13,393 bases of DNA, taken from NCBI GenBank assembly GCA_964443145.1, contig CAYUBS010000082.1:1-13393 (forward strand). The letters run 5' to 3'. Positions 1 through 5,761 of the stretch are shown in pieces. The notes beneath the pieces are model-generated. The model had not been told where the DNA came from, did not search any database, and worked only from the letters and a program-made list of their open reading frames with translations. Origin of the DNA: JAHEFT01 sp964443145. Its GTDB lineage: Bacteria; Pseudomonadota; Gammaproteobacteria; Xanthomonadales; SZUA-36. Numbering within the stretch: position 1 is the first letter of the stretch; each line of letters opens with the position of its first letter. A program made the translations under genes and the position numbers.

Positions 1-104
1 TCATCCAGATCTGCGCCCCGCTGTTCCATTTGCGTGGCCAGGCCACCGTCGAGCATCACAAAGCTCTGGCGGTCAAGAAAGGTCTGAAGTGGATTCGATT
101 TCAT
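1..104 (-). CDS. mmuM: Homocysteine S-methyltransferase, N-terminal fragment (cut by left window edge)
   Basis: Only the first 34 codons are present, reading leftward from an ATG at 104-102; the gene continues beyond base 1. The peptide starts MKSNPLQTFLDR and contains FVMLDGGLATQMEQRGADL (about residues 15-33). This is the N-terminal signature of the homocysteine S-methyltransferase family (YagD/MmuM type, Pfam S-methyl_trans), where the consensus is close to LDGGLATELExRG. Known members transfer a methyl group from S-methylmethionine or S-adenosylmethionine to homocysteine, making methionine in the cytoplasm. The zinc-binding cysteines lie near the C terminus and cannot be checked here. An AGGA lies just upstream of the ATG but unusually close to it. 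The gene diverges from the small exported protein at 206. Family assignment is fairly secure; the exact symbol is an inference because BHMT-like and MetH N-terminal domains share this motif. Confidence 0.72.
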   Translation of the reverse strand, partial: MKSNPLQTFLDRQSFVMLDGGLATQMEQRGADLD

Positions 105-150
105 CGTCCTGTAAGGATAAGCAGAAAAAAATTCCACCGCTACAGTTACT

Positions 151-180
151 GTTATAGTCCGTCAGCCGAATGGCACACAA
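151..180 (-). promoter_or_regulatory. Candidate sigma-70 promoter for the homocysteine methyltransferase gene
   Basis: Read on the minus strand, a -35-like TTGTGT (175-180) and a -10-like TATAAC (151-156, five of six consensus bases) are separated by 18 bp. Transcription would start some 40 bp before the ATG at 104. A small palindrome, ACAGTTACTGT (142-152), overlaps the edge of the -10 element. This is inferred from consensus matching by eye only. Confidence 0.35.
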
Positions 181-205
181 TTAGTATAAAAATGAGGAGT
201 TCTTC

Positions 206-655
206 ATGCTAGTAAAATCAATATTTACCGCAATCCTGCTTACCCTGTTTTCAACTGCTGCAATGGCCCAGCTCGAGCCGTGGAAAGATTACGACATCAG
301 CGATGAACTGTGGGATATCACCATGGTAAAAGTGGTTCCCAACCGGGGCGACGATTACCTGGAAGGGTTGCGCGATACCTGGGTGGCCTCCAACAAAGTC
401 GCCAAGGAACTGGGACAGATAGACGATTTCTTCATTTTCCGCAGCCAGGTCTCTGCAAGCGGTGACGCCAACCTGATCCTGGTGGTCAAGTTTGCCAACA
501 GCGACCAGCTGGACCCCAACAAGGCCGAATACGACAAGTTCATGAAAGCCTGGGGTGAAGCCAACCGCGACTCAACCCGCGAAATCACCAAGAACTACCC
601 GGCCATGCGTGAAATCACCGGTGAATACCTGGTGCGCAAAATAACCGTGAAGTAG
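206..655 (+). CDS. Small exported protein of unknown function (149 aa)
   Basis: I do not recognise this protein. It starts at an ATG with a good ribosome site (GAGGAG, 194-199, six bases before the start). Residues 1-21 form a typical Sec signal peptide: Lys4, a hydrophobic stretch of about residues 6-19, and an A-M-A cleavage site before Gln22. The mature protein would be about 128 residues, soluble and probably periplasmic, with no cysteines and no further membrane segment. It has an alternating pattern: a strand (DITMVKVVPN), a helix (about residues 50-70), strands around FFIFRSQ and NLILVVKF, then a charged helix (PNKAEYDKFMKAWGEANRD). That order resembles a dimeric ferredoxin-like alpha/beta barrel, but this is only a fold guess. 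It is a single-gene unit closed by a terminator at 678-703 and diverges from the methyltransferase gene. No function is assigned. Confidence 0.85.
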   Translation: MLVKSIFTAILLTLFSTAAMAQLEPWKDYDISDELWDITMVKVVPNRGDDYLEGLRDTWVASNKVAKELGQIDDFFIFRSQVSASGDANLILVVKFANSDQLDPNKAEYDKFMKAWGEANRDSTREITKNYPAMREITGEYLVRKITVK

Positions 656-677
656 ACACATTCGAAGTTTTTTCTGG

Positions 678-703
678 AAGCCCGGTTCGCCGGGCTTTTT
701 TTT
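678..703 (+). terminator. Rho-independent terminator of the 149-aa exported protein gene
   Basis: A perfect GC-rich stem AGCCCGG / CCGGGCT with a TTCG tetraloop (686-689) is followed by a run of eight T. It lies 22 bases after the stop codon and separates this gene from the DUF885 gene downstream. Confidence 0.93.
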
Positions 704-748
704 GTCATTGATTCCGATCACAATGACCCTCAGGCTGGAACATCACTT

Positions 749-762
749 GAGGAGCTGCATTG
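749..762 (+). promoter_or_regulatory. Ribosome binding site supporting a TTG start
   Basis: GAGGAG at 749-754 lies five bases before a TTG at 760-762. No ATG in this frame has a comparable site, and the codons directly after the TTG encode a signal peptide. This fixes TTG as the likely start of the DUF885 gene. Confidence 0.75.
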
Positions 763-2511
763 CGATCCCTGAACGCTTTCCTGTTAACACTACTTCTGGC
801 ATGTCCGGTGGGTCTGGCCGCAGATGAACCCAATGAGTCCGATCGGGACGATAGCCGCGCAGAAGCCACACTGCAGTCACTGTCACGTAGTTTCTTCAAT
901 TGGCGGCGTGTCCAGCAACCTGTCCAGGGCGATGACATACCGCGTGTGGAGCGGCCCGACGGCTGGGTGCCGGACTGGTCCCCGGATGCGGTTGAAGGCT
1001 ACCGCGATGACTATGAGCTTTTTCTGCAGTCGATCGACAACCTGGATACCGAAAACTGGAGTATTGAACATCAAATTGATGCGCTCCTGCTGAAAGCGGC
1101 AATCCAACGCGTTCACTGGGAGCTCGATATCCTGGCGGCGCCTCAACGCAACCCGTTGTTTTATGTCGACCAAACCCTGGGAAGTGTTTTTGAACTACTG
1201 ATCATCTCCAGCCCGATGACTGCAAATCGGGCGGAGAATATTCTGCTACGCCTTGAGCATTTTCCAAAAACCATCAAACACGCCAAGCGCAATCTCGATC
1301 TGGCCGTCCGGCCTTTTGCCGAAGCCACGATAGCGACACTTGCAGATATCGAACCCCGTTTGCGGCGCATGGAGGCCGGACTAGCGCCGGTTTTTCCGGA
1401 AGATCTGCGCAGCCGTTTGCACAGAGCAACCGGCAAAGCAGCCTCCAGCCTGGAAGGCTATTCCCGGTGGCTGGAATCCCGGACGGACAAGATGCGAACC
1501 GCATTTGCATTGGGTCCGAACAAATACCAGTGGTTCCTGATTAACGTGGCACTGATCCCCGCCACACCGGATGAATTGCTGGCCCAGGGGCGGCAAGCCT
1601 GGAACCGGGCCGTCGCCTGGGACCTGATCGAGCAAAACCGTAATGTGGACTTACCGCAACCGCAGATGTTTCGAAACGCGGAGCAACAAGTACAGGCTTC
1701 CTTCCTGAAAGAAAATGAAATCCGTACTTTCCTGGAAACCCGGGACCTCATGAGCGTGCCTGACTGGCTGATGCATTACCGTAACCGGCCCATGCCGGTG
1801 TACCTTGAGCCACTTGCCTTTATGGGCGTTACCGATGACCTGACCTCCGAGACCCGCCTGGATGAAGACGCCTACAGCTACATCAGGGAACCCTCGGCCG
1901 ACCTGCCCTACTTTGCCTTGTCCGCAGCACGTGATCCACGCCCTCTGATTATCCACGAAGGCATCCCGGGCCATTACTTCCAATTGGCCCAATCCTGGAA
2001 AAATCCGAACCCAATTCGCCGGCGCTATATTGATTCCAGCGTCAACGAGGGCATTGGTTTTTATGTTGAAGAACTCCTGCTGCAGGCGGGCTTGTTTGAA
2101 TTCAGCCCGCGCTCCAGAGAGACCATTCATAGCTTTGCGAGGCTCCGGGCATTGCGGGTTGAGGTCGACATTCGCCTGGCCGTAGGTGATTTCAGTATCG
2201 ACCAGGCAGCGGAGTTCCTGTCAAAGGTGGTTCCTATGGACTATGAAACCGCCCGGGATGAGGCTGTTTTCTTCGCTTTCAACCCGGGTCAGGCCATTTC
2301 CTACCAGGTTGGAAAACTTCAGATACTGGGATTTCTTGCTGATGCAAAACTCGTAAAAGGCGATAAATTTTCCCTTCGGGAGTTTCACGACTACCTGATG
2401 ATCAACGGAAATGTCCCGATTGTGCTGCAGAGATGGGAGTACCTGGGCCTGGAAGACGCCATCCTCAGGCTGAATGCGCTGGGTGCCCAGCCGGTGTCCG
2501 TACCCCAGTAA
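760..2511 (+). CDS. DUF885 family exported protein, putative metal-dependent hydrolase
   Basis: A 583-residue protein starting at TTG behind a strong GAGGAG site. Residues 1-20 look like a Sec signal peptide (hydrophobic core about 6-19, G-L-A/A cleavage). A Cys at 15 in L-L-A-C resembles a lipobox, but the following Pro and the good downstream signal peptidase I site make a soluble periplasmic protein more likely. The DUF885 hallmark is present: HEGIPGHYFQ at residues 399-408, with His399, Glu400 and His405 as a probable metal site of HExxxGH type. A second acidic motif, NEGIGFYVEELL, lies at 429-440, where many family members read EGWALY. Length matches the family (about 550-620). The biochemical role of most DUF885 proteins is unproven; peptidase or hydrolase activity is inferred from the motif. 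The gene stands alone between terminators. Confidence 0.85.
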   Translation: MRSLNAFLLTLLLACPVGLAADEPNESDRDDSRAEATLQSLSRSFFNWRRVQQPVQGDDIPRVERPDGWVPDWSPDAVEGYRDDYELFLQSIDNLDTENWSIEHQIDALLLKAAIQRVHWELDILAAPQRNPLFYVDQTLGSVFELLIISSPMTANRAENILLRLEHFPKTIKHAKRNLDLAVRPFAEATIATLADIEPRLRRMEAGLAPVFPEDLRSRLHRATGKAASSLEGYSRWLESRTDKMRTAFALGPNKYQWFLINVALIPATPDELLAQGRQAWNRAVAWDLIEQNRNVDLPQPQMFRNAEQQVQASFLKENEIRTFLETRDLMSVPDWLMHYRNRPMPVYLEPLAFMGVTDDLTSETRLDEDAYSYIREPSADLPYFALSAARDPRPLIIHEGIPGHYFQLAQSWKNPNPIRRRYIDSSVNEGIGFYVEELLLQAGLFEFSPRSRETIHSFARLRALRVEVDIRLAVGDFSIDQAAEFLSKVVPMDYETARDEAVFFAFNPGQAISYQVGKLQILGFLADAKLVKGDKFSLREFHDYLMINGNVPIVLQRWEYLGLEDAILRLNALGAQPVSVPQ

Positions 2512-2540
2512 AAGCCCGCCACTAAACCATTTTGCATAAA

Positions 2541-2566
2541 AAAACCCGGCCGATTGGCCGGGTTTT
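2541..2566. terminator. Bidirectional terminator between the DUF885 gene and tRNA-Gly
   Basis: A perfect 11-bp stem, AAAACCCGGCC (2541-2551) with GGCCGGGTTTT (2556-2566), closes on a GATT loop. The arms end in A and T runs on opposite sides, so the hairpin gives a T tract in both directions. On the plus strand it lies 29 bases after the DUF885 stop. On the minus strand it lies six bases after the CCA end of the tRNA. It is probably shared by the two convergent genes. Confidence 0.88.
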
Positions 2567-2572
2567 AGATAT

Positions 2573-2648
<76 letters not shown>

Positions 2649-2659
2649 AGACGCTGCGT

Positions 2660-2687
2660 ATTGTAAGGGAAACCATCTAAGAGTCAA
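2660..2687 (-). promoter_or_regulatory. Sigma-70 promoter of tRNA-Gly
   Basis: On the minus strand TTGACT (2687-2682, five of six consensus bases) and TACAAT (2665-2660, five of six) are separated by 16 bp. The -10 ends 11 bases before the mature 5' end of the tRNA. The intervening sequence is GC-rich (ACGCAGCGTCT), which is typical of the discriminator of stringently controlled stable-RNA promoters. Confidence 0.72.
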
Positions 2688-2745
2688 CACCACATGTGGG
2701 ATTATGTGGCACAATACCGCTTCTCAAATTACAGGCGAGGGCCAA

Positions 2746-2964
2746 ATGGCCAAAGAAGACGTAATTGAAATGGATGGCATTGTTATGGAAACACTGCCTA
2801 ATACCATGTTTCGAGTGGAGCTGGAGAATGGTCACGTGGTGACCGCACATATCTCCGGCCGTATGCGCAAGCACTACATCCGGATCCTAACGGGCGACAA
2901 AGTGAAAGTAGAACTGACGCCTTACGATCTTTCCAAGGGAAGGATCACCTACCGGACGAAGTAA
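2746..2964 (+). CDS. infA: Translation initiation factor IF-1
   Basis: A 72-residue protein matching the full length of bacterial IF-1. It is a single S1/OB-fold domain that binds the A site of the 30S subunit and, with IF-2 and IF-3, controls initiator tRNA selection. Family motifs are all visible: MAKEDVIEMDG at the N terminus, LPNTMFRVELENGH (about 18-31), AHISGRMRKHYIRIL (about 35-49), GDKVKVELTPYDLSKGRI (about 51-68) and the basic end TYRTK. The start at 2746 is chosen over an in-frame ATG at 2704 because it gives the conserved N terminus and has a GAGG (2737-2740) at a suitable distance. infA next to clpA is a widespread gammaproteobacterial arrangement. Here the two genes converge, with 24 bases between their stop codons. 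Confidence 0.97.
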   Translation: MAKEDVIEMDGIVMETLPNTMFRVELENGHVVTAHISGRMRKHYIRILTGDKVKVELTPYDLSKGRITYRTK

Positions 2965-2980
2965 TCCGTAAGACAACCGA

Positions 2981-3006
2981 CCGGCATCTCAATCTGCAGA
3001 TGCCGG
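2981..3006. terminator. Hairpin between infA and clpA, possible terminator without a T tract
   Basis: CCGGCATCT (2981-2989) pairs perfectly with AGATGCCGG (2998-3006) around an eight-base loop. The hairpin overlaps the last codons and stop of clpA. Neither side has a clear T run, so intrinsic termination is uncertain. It may instead protect 3' ends or assist Rho-dependent termination of the two convergent transcripts. Confidence 0.45.
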
Positions 3007-5298
3007 CAAAGCCTTGGGTTCTACACTTTTCCCGGTCACTTTAAGTACCAGTTTATTATCTTCCCCGGCACTGTCCTTGCCGTCGGGCGCCTCAACCTCG
3101 ACGTCTCCGCCTGAGGCCAGATCCCCGAACAACAGAGCGTCTGCCAGCGGCCGCTTGATTTGCTCCTGGATGACACGCTTCATCGGGCGCGCTCCCATCT
3201 TCGGATCAAAGCCCTGCTCGGCCAGCCATTCGCGAGCTTCGCGGCTTACCGTGATATTGACATCCTTCAACGTCAGCTGCTCTTCCAGTTCCAGCATGAA
3301 TTTGTCGACAACCAGAAGAATGACCGGCATATCCAGTGGCTTGAAATTGATGATCGCATCCAGGCGGTTGCGGAATTCCGGTGCAAAGGCCTTGCGAATA
3401 ACTTCCTTCACGTCGGTTGAATTGTCCTGTTCCGTGAAGCCAATAGAGCGACGGGCGCTTTGTGCCGCACCGGCATTGGTGGTCATCACCAGGATCACGT
3501 TGCGGAAATCTGCCTGACGCCCGGTGGTATCGGTTAATGTGCCGTGATCCATCACCTGTAGCAGGATATTGAAAACATCCGGGTGTGCCTTTTCTATCTC
3601 ATCCAGCAAAAGCACGGCGTGCGGGTTGCGGGTAACCGCCTCGGTCAATAAACCGCCCTGGTCGAAACCGACGTAACCGGGAGGTGCGCCCACCAGGCGT
3701 GATACCGAATGAGCCTCCATGTACTCAGACATGTCGAATCGGATCAACTCAATACCCATGGTCATCGCCAACTGGCGGGTGACCTCTGTTTTGCCCACAC
3801 CGGTCGGCCCGGCGAACAGGAAAGAACCGATGGGTTTTTCTTCATCACCCAGCCCTGCACGGGTCATCTTGATTGCGGCTGACAGCGCACCAATCGCCTC
3901 GTCCTGTCCGAACACGACCAGCTTCAGGTCACGCTCCAGGTTCTTCAGCGCATCACGGTCTGACGTCGACACCTGTTTGGCCGGTATCCGTGCCATGTGC
4001 GCGATGATCTGCTCAATTTCAGCTTCGTCGATGATTGTCTTGCGCTCATCCTCTGGCAACAGGCGCTGGCGGGCACCGGCTTCATCGATGACATCGATCG
4101 CTTTGTCCGGCAGGTGCCGGTCATTGATATGACGGGCTGAAAGCTCGACTGCAGAGACCAGCGCTTCGTCGGTATATTTCACGTGATGGTGGTCCTCGAA
4201 ACGGCTTTTCAGGCCGCGCAGAATGTCCACGGTTTCACTGATACTGGGCTCGGCAATATCGATCTTCTGGAAACGGCGCGCCAAAGCCCGGTCTTTTTCG
4301 AACACGCCCCGGAACTCCTGGAACGTCGTTGAGCCAATACAACGCAGTTCTCCGGAGGCGAGCATCGGTTTAATCAGGTTGGAGGCGTCCATCACGCCGC
4401 CCGAAGCCGCACCGGCTCCGATAATGGTATGTATCTCGTCGATGAAGAGGATCGCATCGGGGATATCCTGCAATTCCTTGATCACCGCCTTGAGGCGCTT
4501 TTCAAAATCGCCCCGATATTTGGTACCGGCCAGCAGTGCACCCAGGTCCAGAGAGTAGATGGTCGACTCTTCCAGTATTTCCGGAACTTCTTTGAGAACG
4601 ATTCGCCGCGCCAGTCCTTCCGCCATCGCGGTCTTGCCCACGCCGGCATCACCCACCAGTAGCGGATTGTTTTTGCGCCTGCGGCACAGGACCTGGATGG
4701 TTCTCTGGACTTCCTTGTCACGACCGATCAACGGATCAATCCGGTCTTCACGCGCTCGCTGGTTGAGATCAGTGGTGAACTGCTCCAGCGCACTGCTTGT
4801 CTGTTCCGCGCCGGCTTCCTCCACATCCAGTACCGAAGCGTCAGCTTCGCCGGCATTCTCGCCATCCAGCTTGCTGATGCCATGCGACAGGAAGTTGATG
4901 ACATCCAGCCGGGTGACGCCGTAGCGGTTCAGCAGGTAGGCCGCGTAGGAATCTTTTTCACTGAAAATGGCAACCAGTACGTTGACGCCCAGAACCTCTT
5001 CCTTGCCGGCGGACTGTACATGATAAAGCGCACGCTGCAACACCCGTTGAAAACCGATGGTCGGCTGGGTGTCCCGACTGTCCTCATCGCCCAGCAAGGG
5101 CACGGTGTCTTCCAGAATTTTGCGAACGTCCCGCTCCAGTCCTTCGATGTCGACACCGCTGGCGCTGATAACGCTGAGAGCCGAGGCATTATCAAGCAAT
5201 GACAGCAACATATGCTCGACGGTAAGGAATTCGTGGCGTTTTTCGCGTGCTTCCTGGTACGCCTGGCTGATGGAGAGTTCGAGTTCTTTACTGAACAC
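2989..5298 (-). CDS. clpA: ATP-dependent Clp protease ATP-binding subunit ClpA
   Basis: A 769-residue AAA+ unfoldase that docks on ClpP and feeds it unfolded substrates, including N-degron proteins delivered by ClpS. Visible order: the Clp N domain with its double repeat (about 1-145, FLTVEHMLLSLLDN near the start), an acidic linker (about 146-170), AAA module D1 with Walker A GDAGVGKT (216-223) and Walker B LFIDE (284-288), and module D2 with Walker A GPTGVGKT (497-504), Walker B LLLDE (563-567) and sensor-2 GARP (702-705). The ClpP-docking tripeptide is I-G-F at 619-621, in the SIGF context typical of ClpA-type docking loops. There is no ClpB-like middle coiled coil, which excludes ClpB. 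Translation starts at GTG (5298-5296), giving the conserved start FSKELELSISQAY. It follows clpS after 57 bases and is probably co-transcribed. Beyond D2 is a charged tail of about 38 residues. Confidence 0.97.
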   Translation of the reverse strand: MFSKELELSISQAYQEAREKRHEFLTVEHMLLSLLDNASALSVISASGVDIEGLERDVRKILEDTVPLLGDEDSRDTQPTIGFQRVLQRALYHVQSAGKEEVLGVNVLVAIFSEKDSYAAYLLNRYGVTRLDVINFLSHGISKLDGENAGEADASVLDVEEAGAEQTSSALEQFTTDLNQRAREDRIDPLIGRDKEVQRTIQVLCRRRKNNPLLVGDAGVGKTAMAEGLARRIVLKEVPEILEESTIYSLDLGALLAGTKYRGDFEKRLKAVIKELQDIPDAILFIDEIHTIIGAGAASGGVMDASNLIKPMLASGELRCIGSTTFQEFRGVFEKDRALARRFQKIDIAEPSISETVDILRGLKSRFEDHHHVKYTDEALVSAVELSARHINDRHLPDKAIDVIDEAGARQRLLPEDERKTIIDEAEIEQIIAHMARIPAKQVSTSDRDALKNLERDLKLVVFGQDEAIGALSAAIKMTRAGLGDEEKPIGSFLFAGPTGVGKTEVTRQLAMTMGIELIRFDMSEYMEAHSVSRLVGAPPGYVGFDQGGLLTEAVTRNPHAVLLLDEIEKAHPDVFNILLQVMDHGTLTDTTGRQADFRNVILVMTTNAGAAQSARRSIGFTEQDNSTDVKEVIRKAFAPEFRNRLDAIINFKPLDMPVILLVVDKFMLELEEQLTLKDVNITVSREAREWLAEQGFDPKMGARPMKRVIQEQIKRPLADALLFGDLASGGDVEVEAPDGKDSAGEDNKLVLKVTGKSVEPKALPASAD

Positions 5299-5355
5299 TG
5301 GGCTTCTTCCCTGGCTGCGTTATTGATAATAGACCGCTGGTGCCGGAAGAATGTT

Positions 5356-5676
5356 TCAAGCTTTCTCCATCGTGCACTTGAGCGGATGCTCACTCTGACG
5401 TGAATAATCGTTGACCTGCGCGACCTTGGTTTCCGCAATCTCAAACGTGAAAACCCCGCACACGCCCTTGCCCTTGGTGTGCACGTGCAACATCACCTGG
5501 GTGGCGCGGTCGTGGCTCATAACGAAGAAGACCTTCAGTATCTCGATCACGAAATCCATCGGTGTGTAGTCGTCGTTGAGTAGGATCACCCGGTACATCG
5601 GCGGCGGTTTAAGCTCCGGCCGTGCTTCCTCGAGTGCCAGGCCCTGCTCTTTGTGCGATTCCATTTCCTGTCCCAT
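5356..5676 (-). CDS. clpS: ATP-dependent Clp protease adaptor ClpS
   Basis: A 106-residue adaptor, the same length as the E. coli protein. It binds proteins bearing destabilising N-terminal residues (Leu, Phe, Tyr, Trp) and hands them to the ClpA N domain. The flexible N-terminal tail covers residues 1-24. The core starts at PPMYRVILLNDDYTPMDFV (25-43). The N-degron pocket residues are present: Asn34, Asp35, Asp36, the gatekeeper Met40 and His66 in the VHTKGKGVCGVF segment. The end HPLKCTMEKA is standard for the family. ATG at 5676 is chosen because it gives the conserved MGxE-like start; a second in-frame ATG lies four codons later and cannot be excluded. No strong ribosome site is seen. It lies directly upstream of clpA and diverges from mnmA across an 85-base gap. 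Confidence 0.97.
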   Translation of the reverse strand: MGQEMESHKEQGLALEEARPELKPPPMYRVILLNDDYTPMDFVIEILKVFFVMSHDRATQVMLHVHTKGKGVCGVFTFEIAETKVAQVNDYSRQSEHPLKCTMEKA

Positions 5677-5699
5677 GGCGCGATTTTATCCCAGATGTC

Positions 5700-5728
5700 A
5701 TTATTCGGATAGTGCCGGGTTTTTTGAA
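5700..5728 (-). promoter_or_regulatory. Candidate clpS-clpA promoter
   Basis: On the minus strand TTCAAA (5728-5723) and AATAAT (5705-5700) are separated by 17 bp. They match the sigma-70 consensus at four and five of six bases, and transcription would start about 16 bases before the clpS ATG. The -35 overlaps the -35 of the candidate mnmA promoter on the other strand. Inferred by eye. Confidence 0.4.
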
Positions 5729-5752
5729 CGGCCAACCGTCCCCACCTATGAA
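5724..5752 (+). promoter_or_regulatory. Candidate mnmA promoter, starting at or near the start codon
   Basis: TTGAAC (5724-5729) and TATGAA (5747-5752) are separated by 17 bp, each with four of six consensus bases. Transcription would begin around 5759, right at the likely mnmA start codons, which would leave little or no untranslated leader. Inferred by eye. Confidence 0.3.
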
Positions 5753-5761
5753 TTTATGAAC

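Noticed and set aside
130..205. Promoter for the exported orphan using TATAGT (153-158) or TATAAA (185-190)
   Set aside because: Neither -10-like sequence has an acceptable -35 at 15-19 bp, so I did not list one.
2704..2745. Earlier in-frame ATG for infA at 2704
   Set aside because: IF-1 has a conserved length of about 72 residues starting M-A-K-E-D, and a ribosome site is placed for 2746.
5576..5761. N-terminal extension of MnmA by about 62 residues
   Set aside because: The extra residues are antisense to clpS, are Ser/Arg/Cys-rich and have no counterpart in the MnmA family; the conserved start fits 5756 or 5762.
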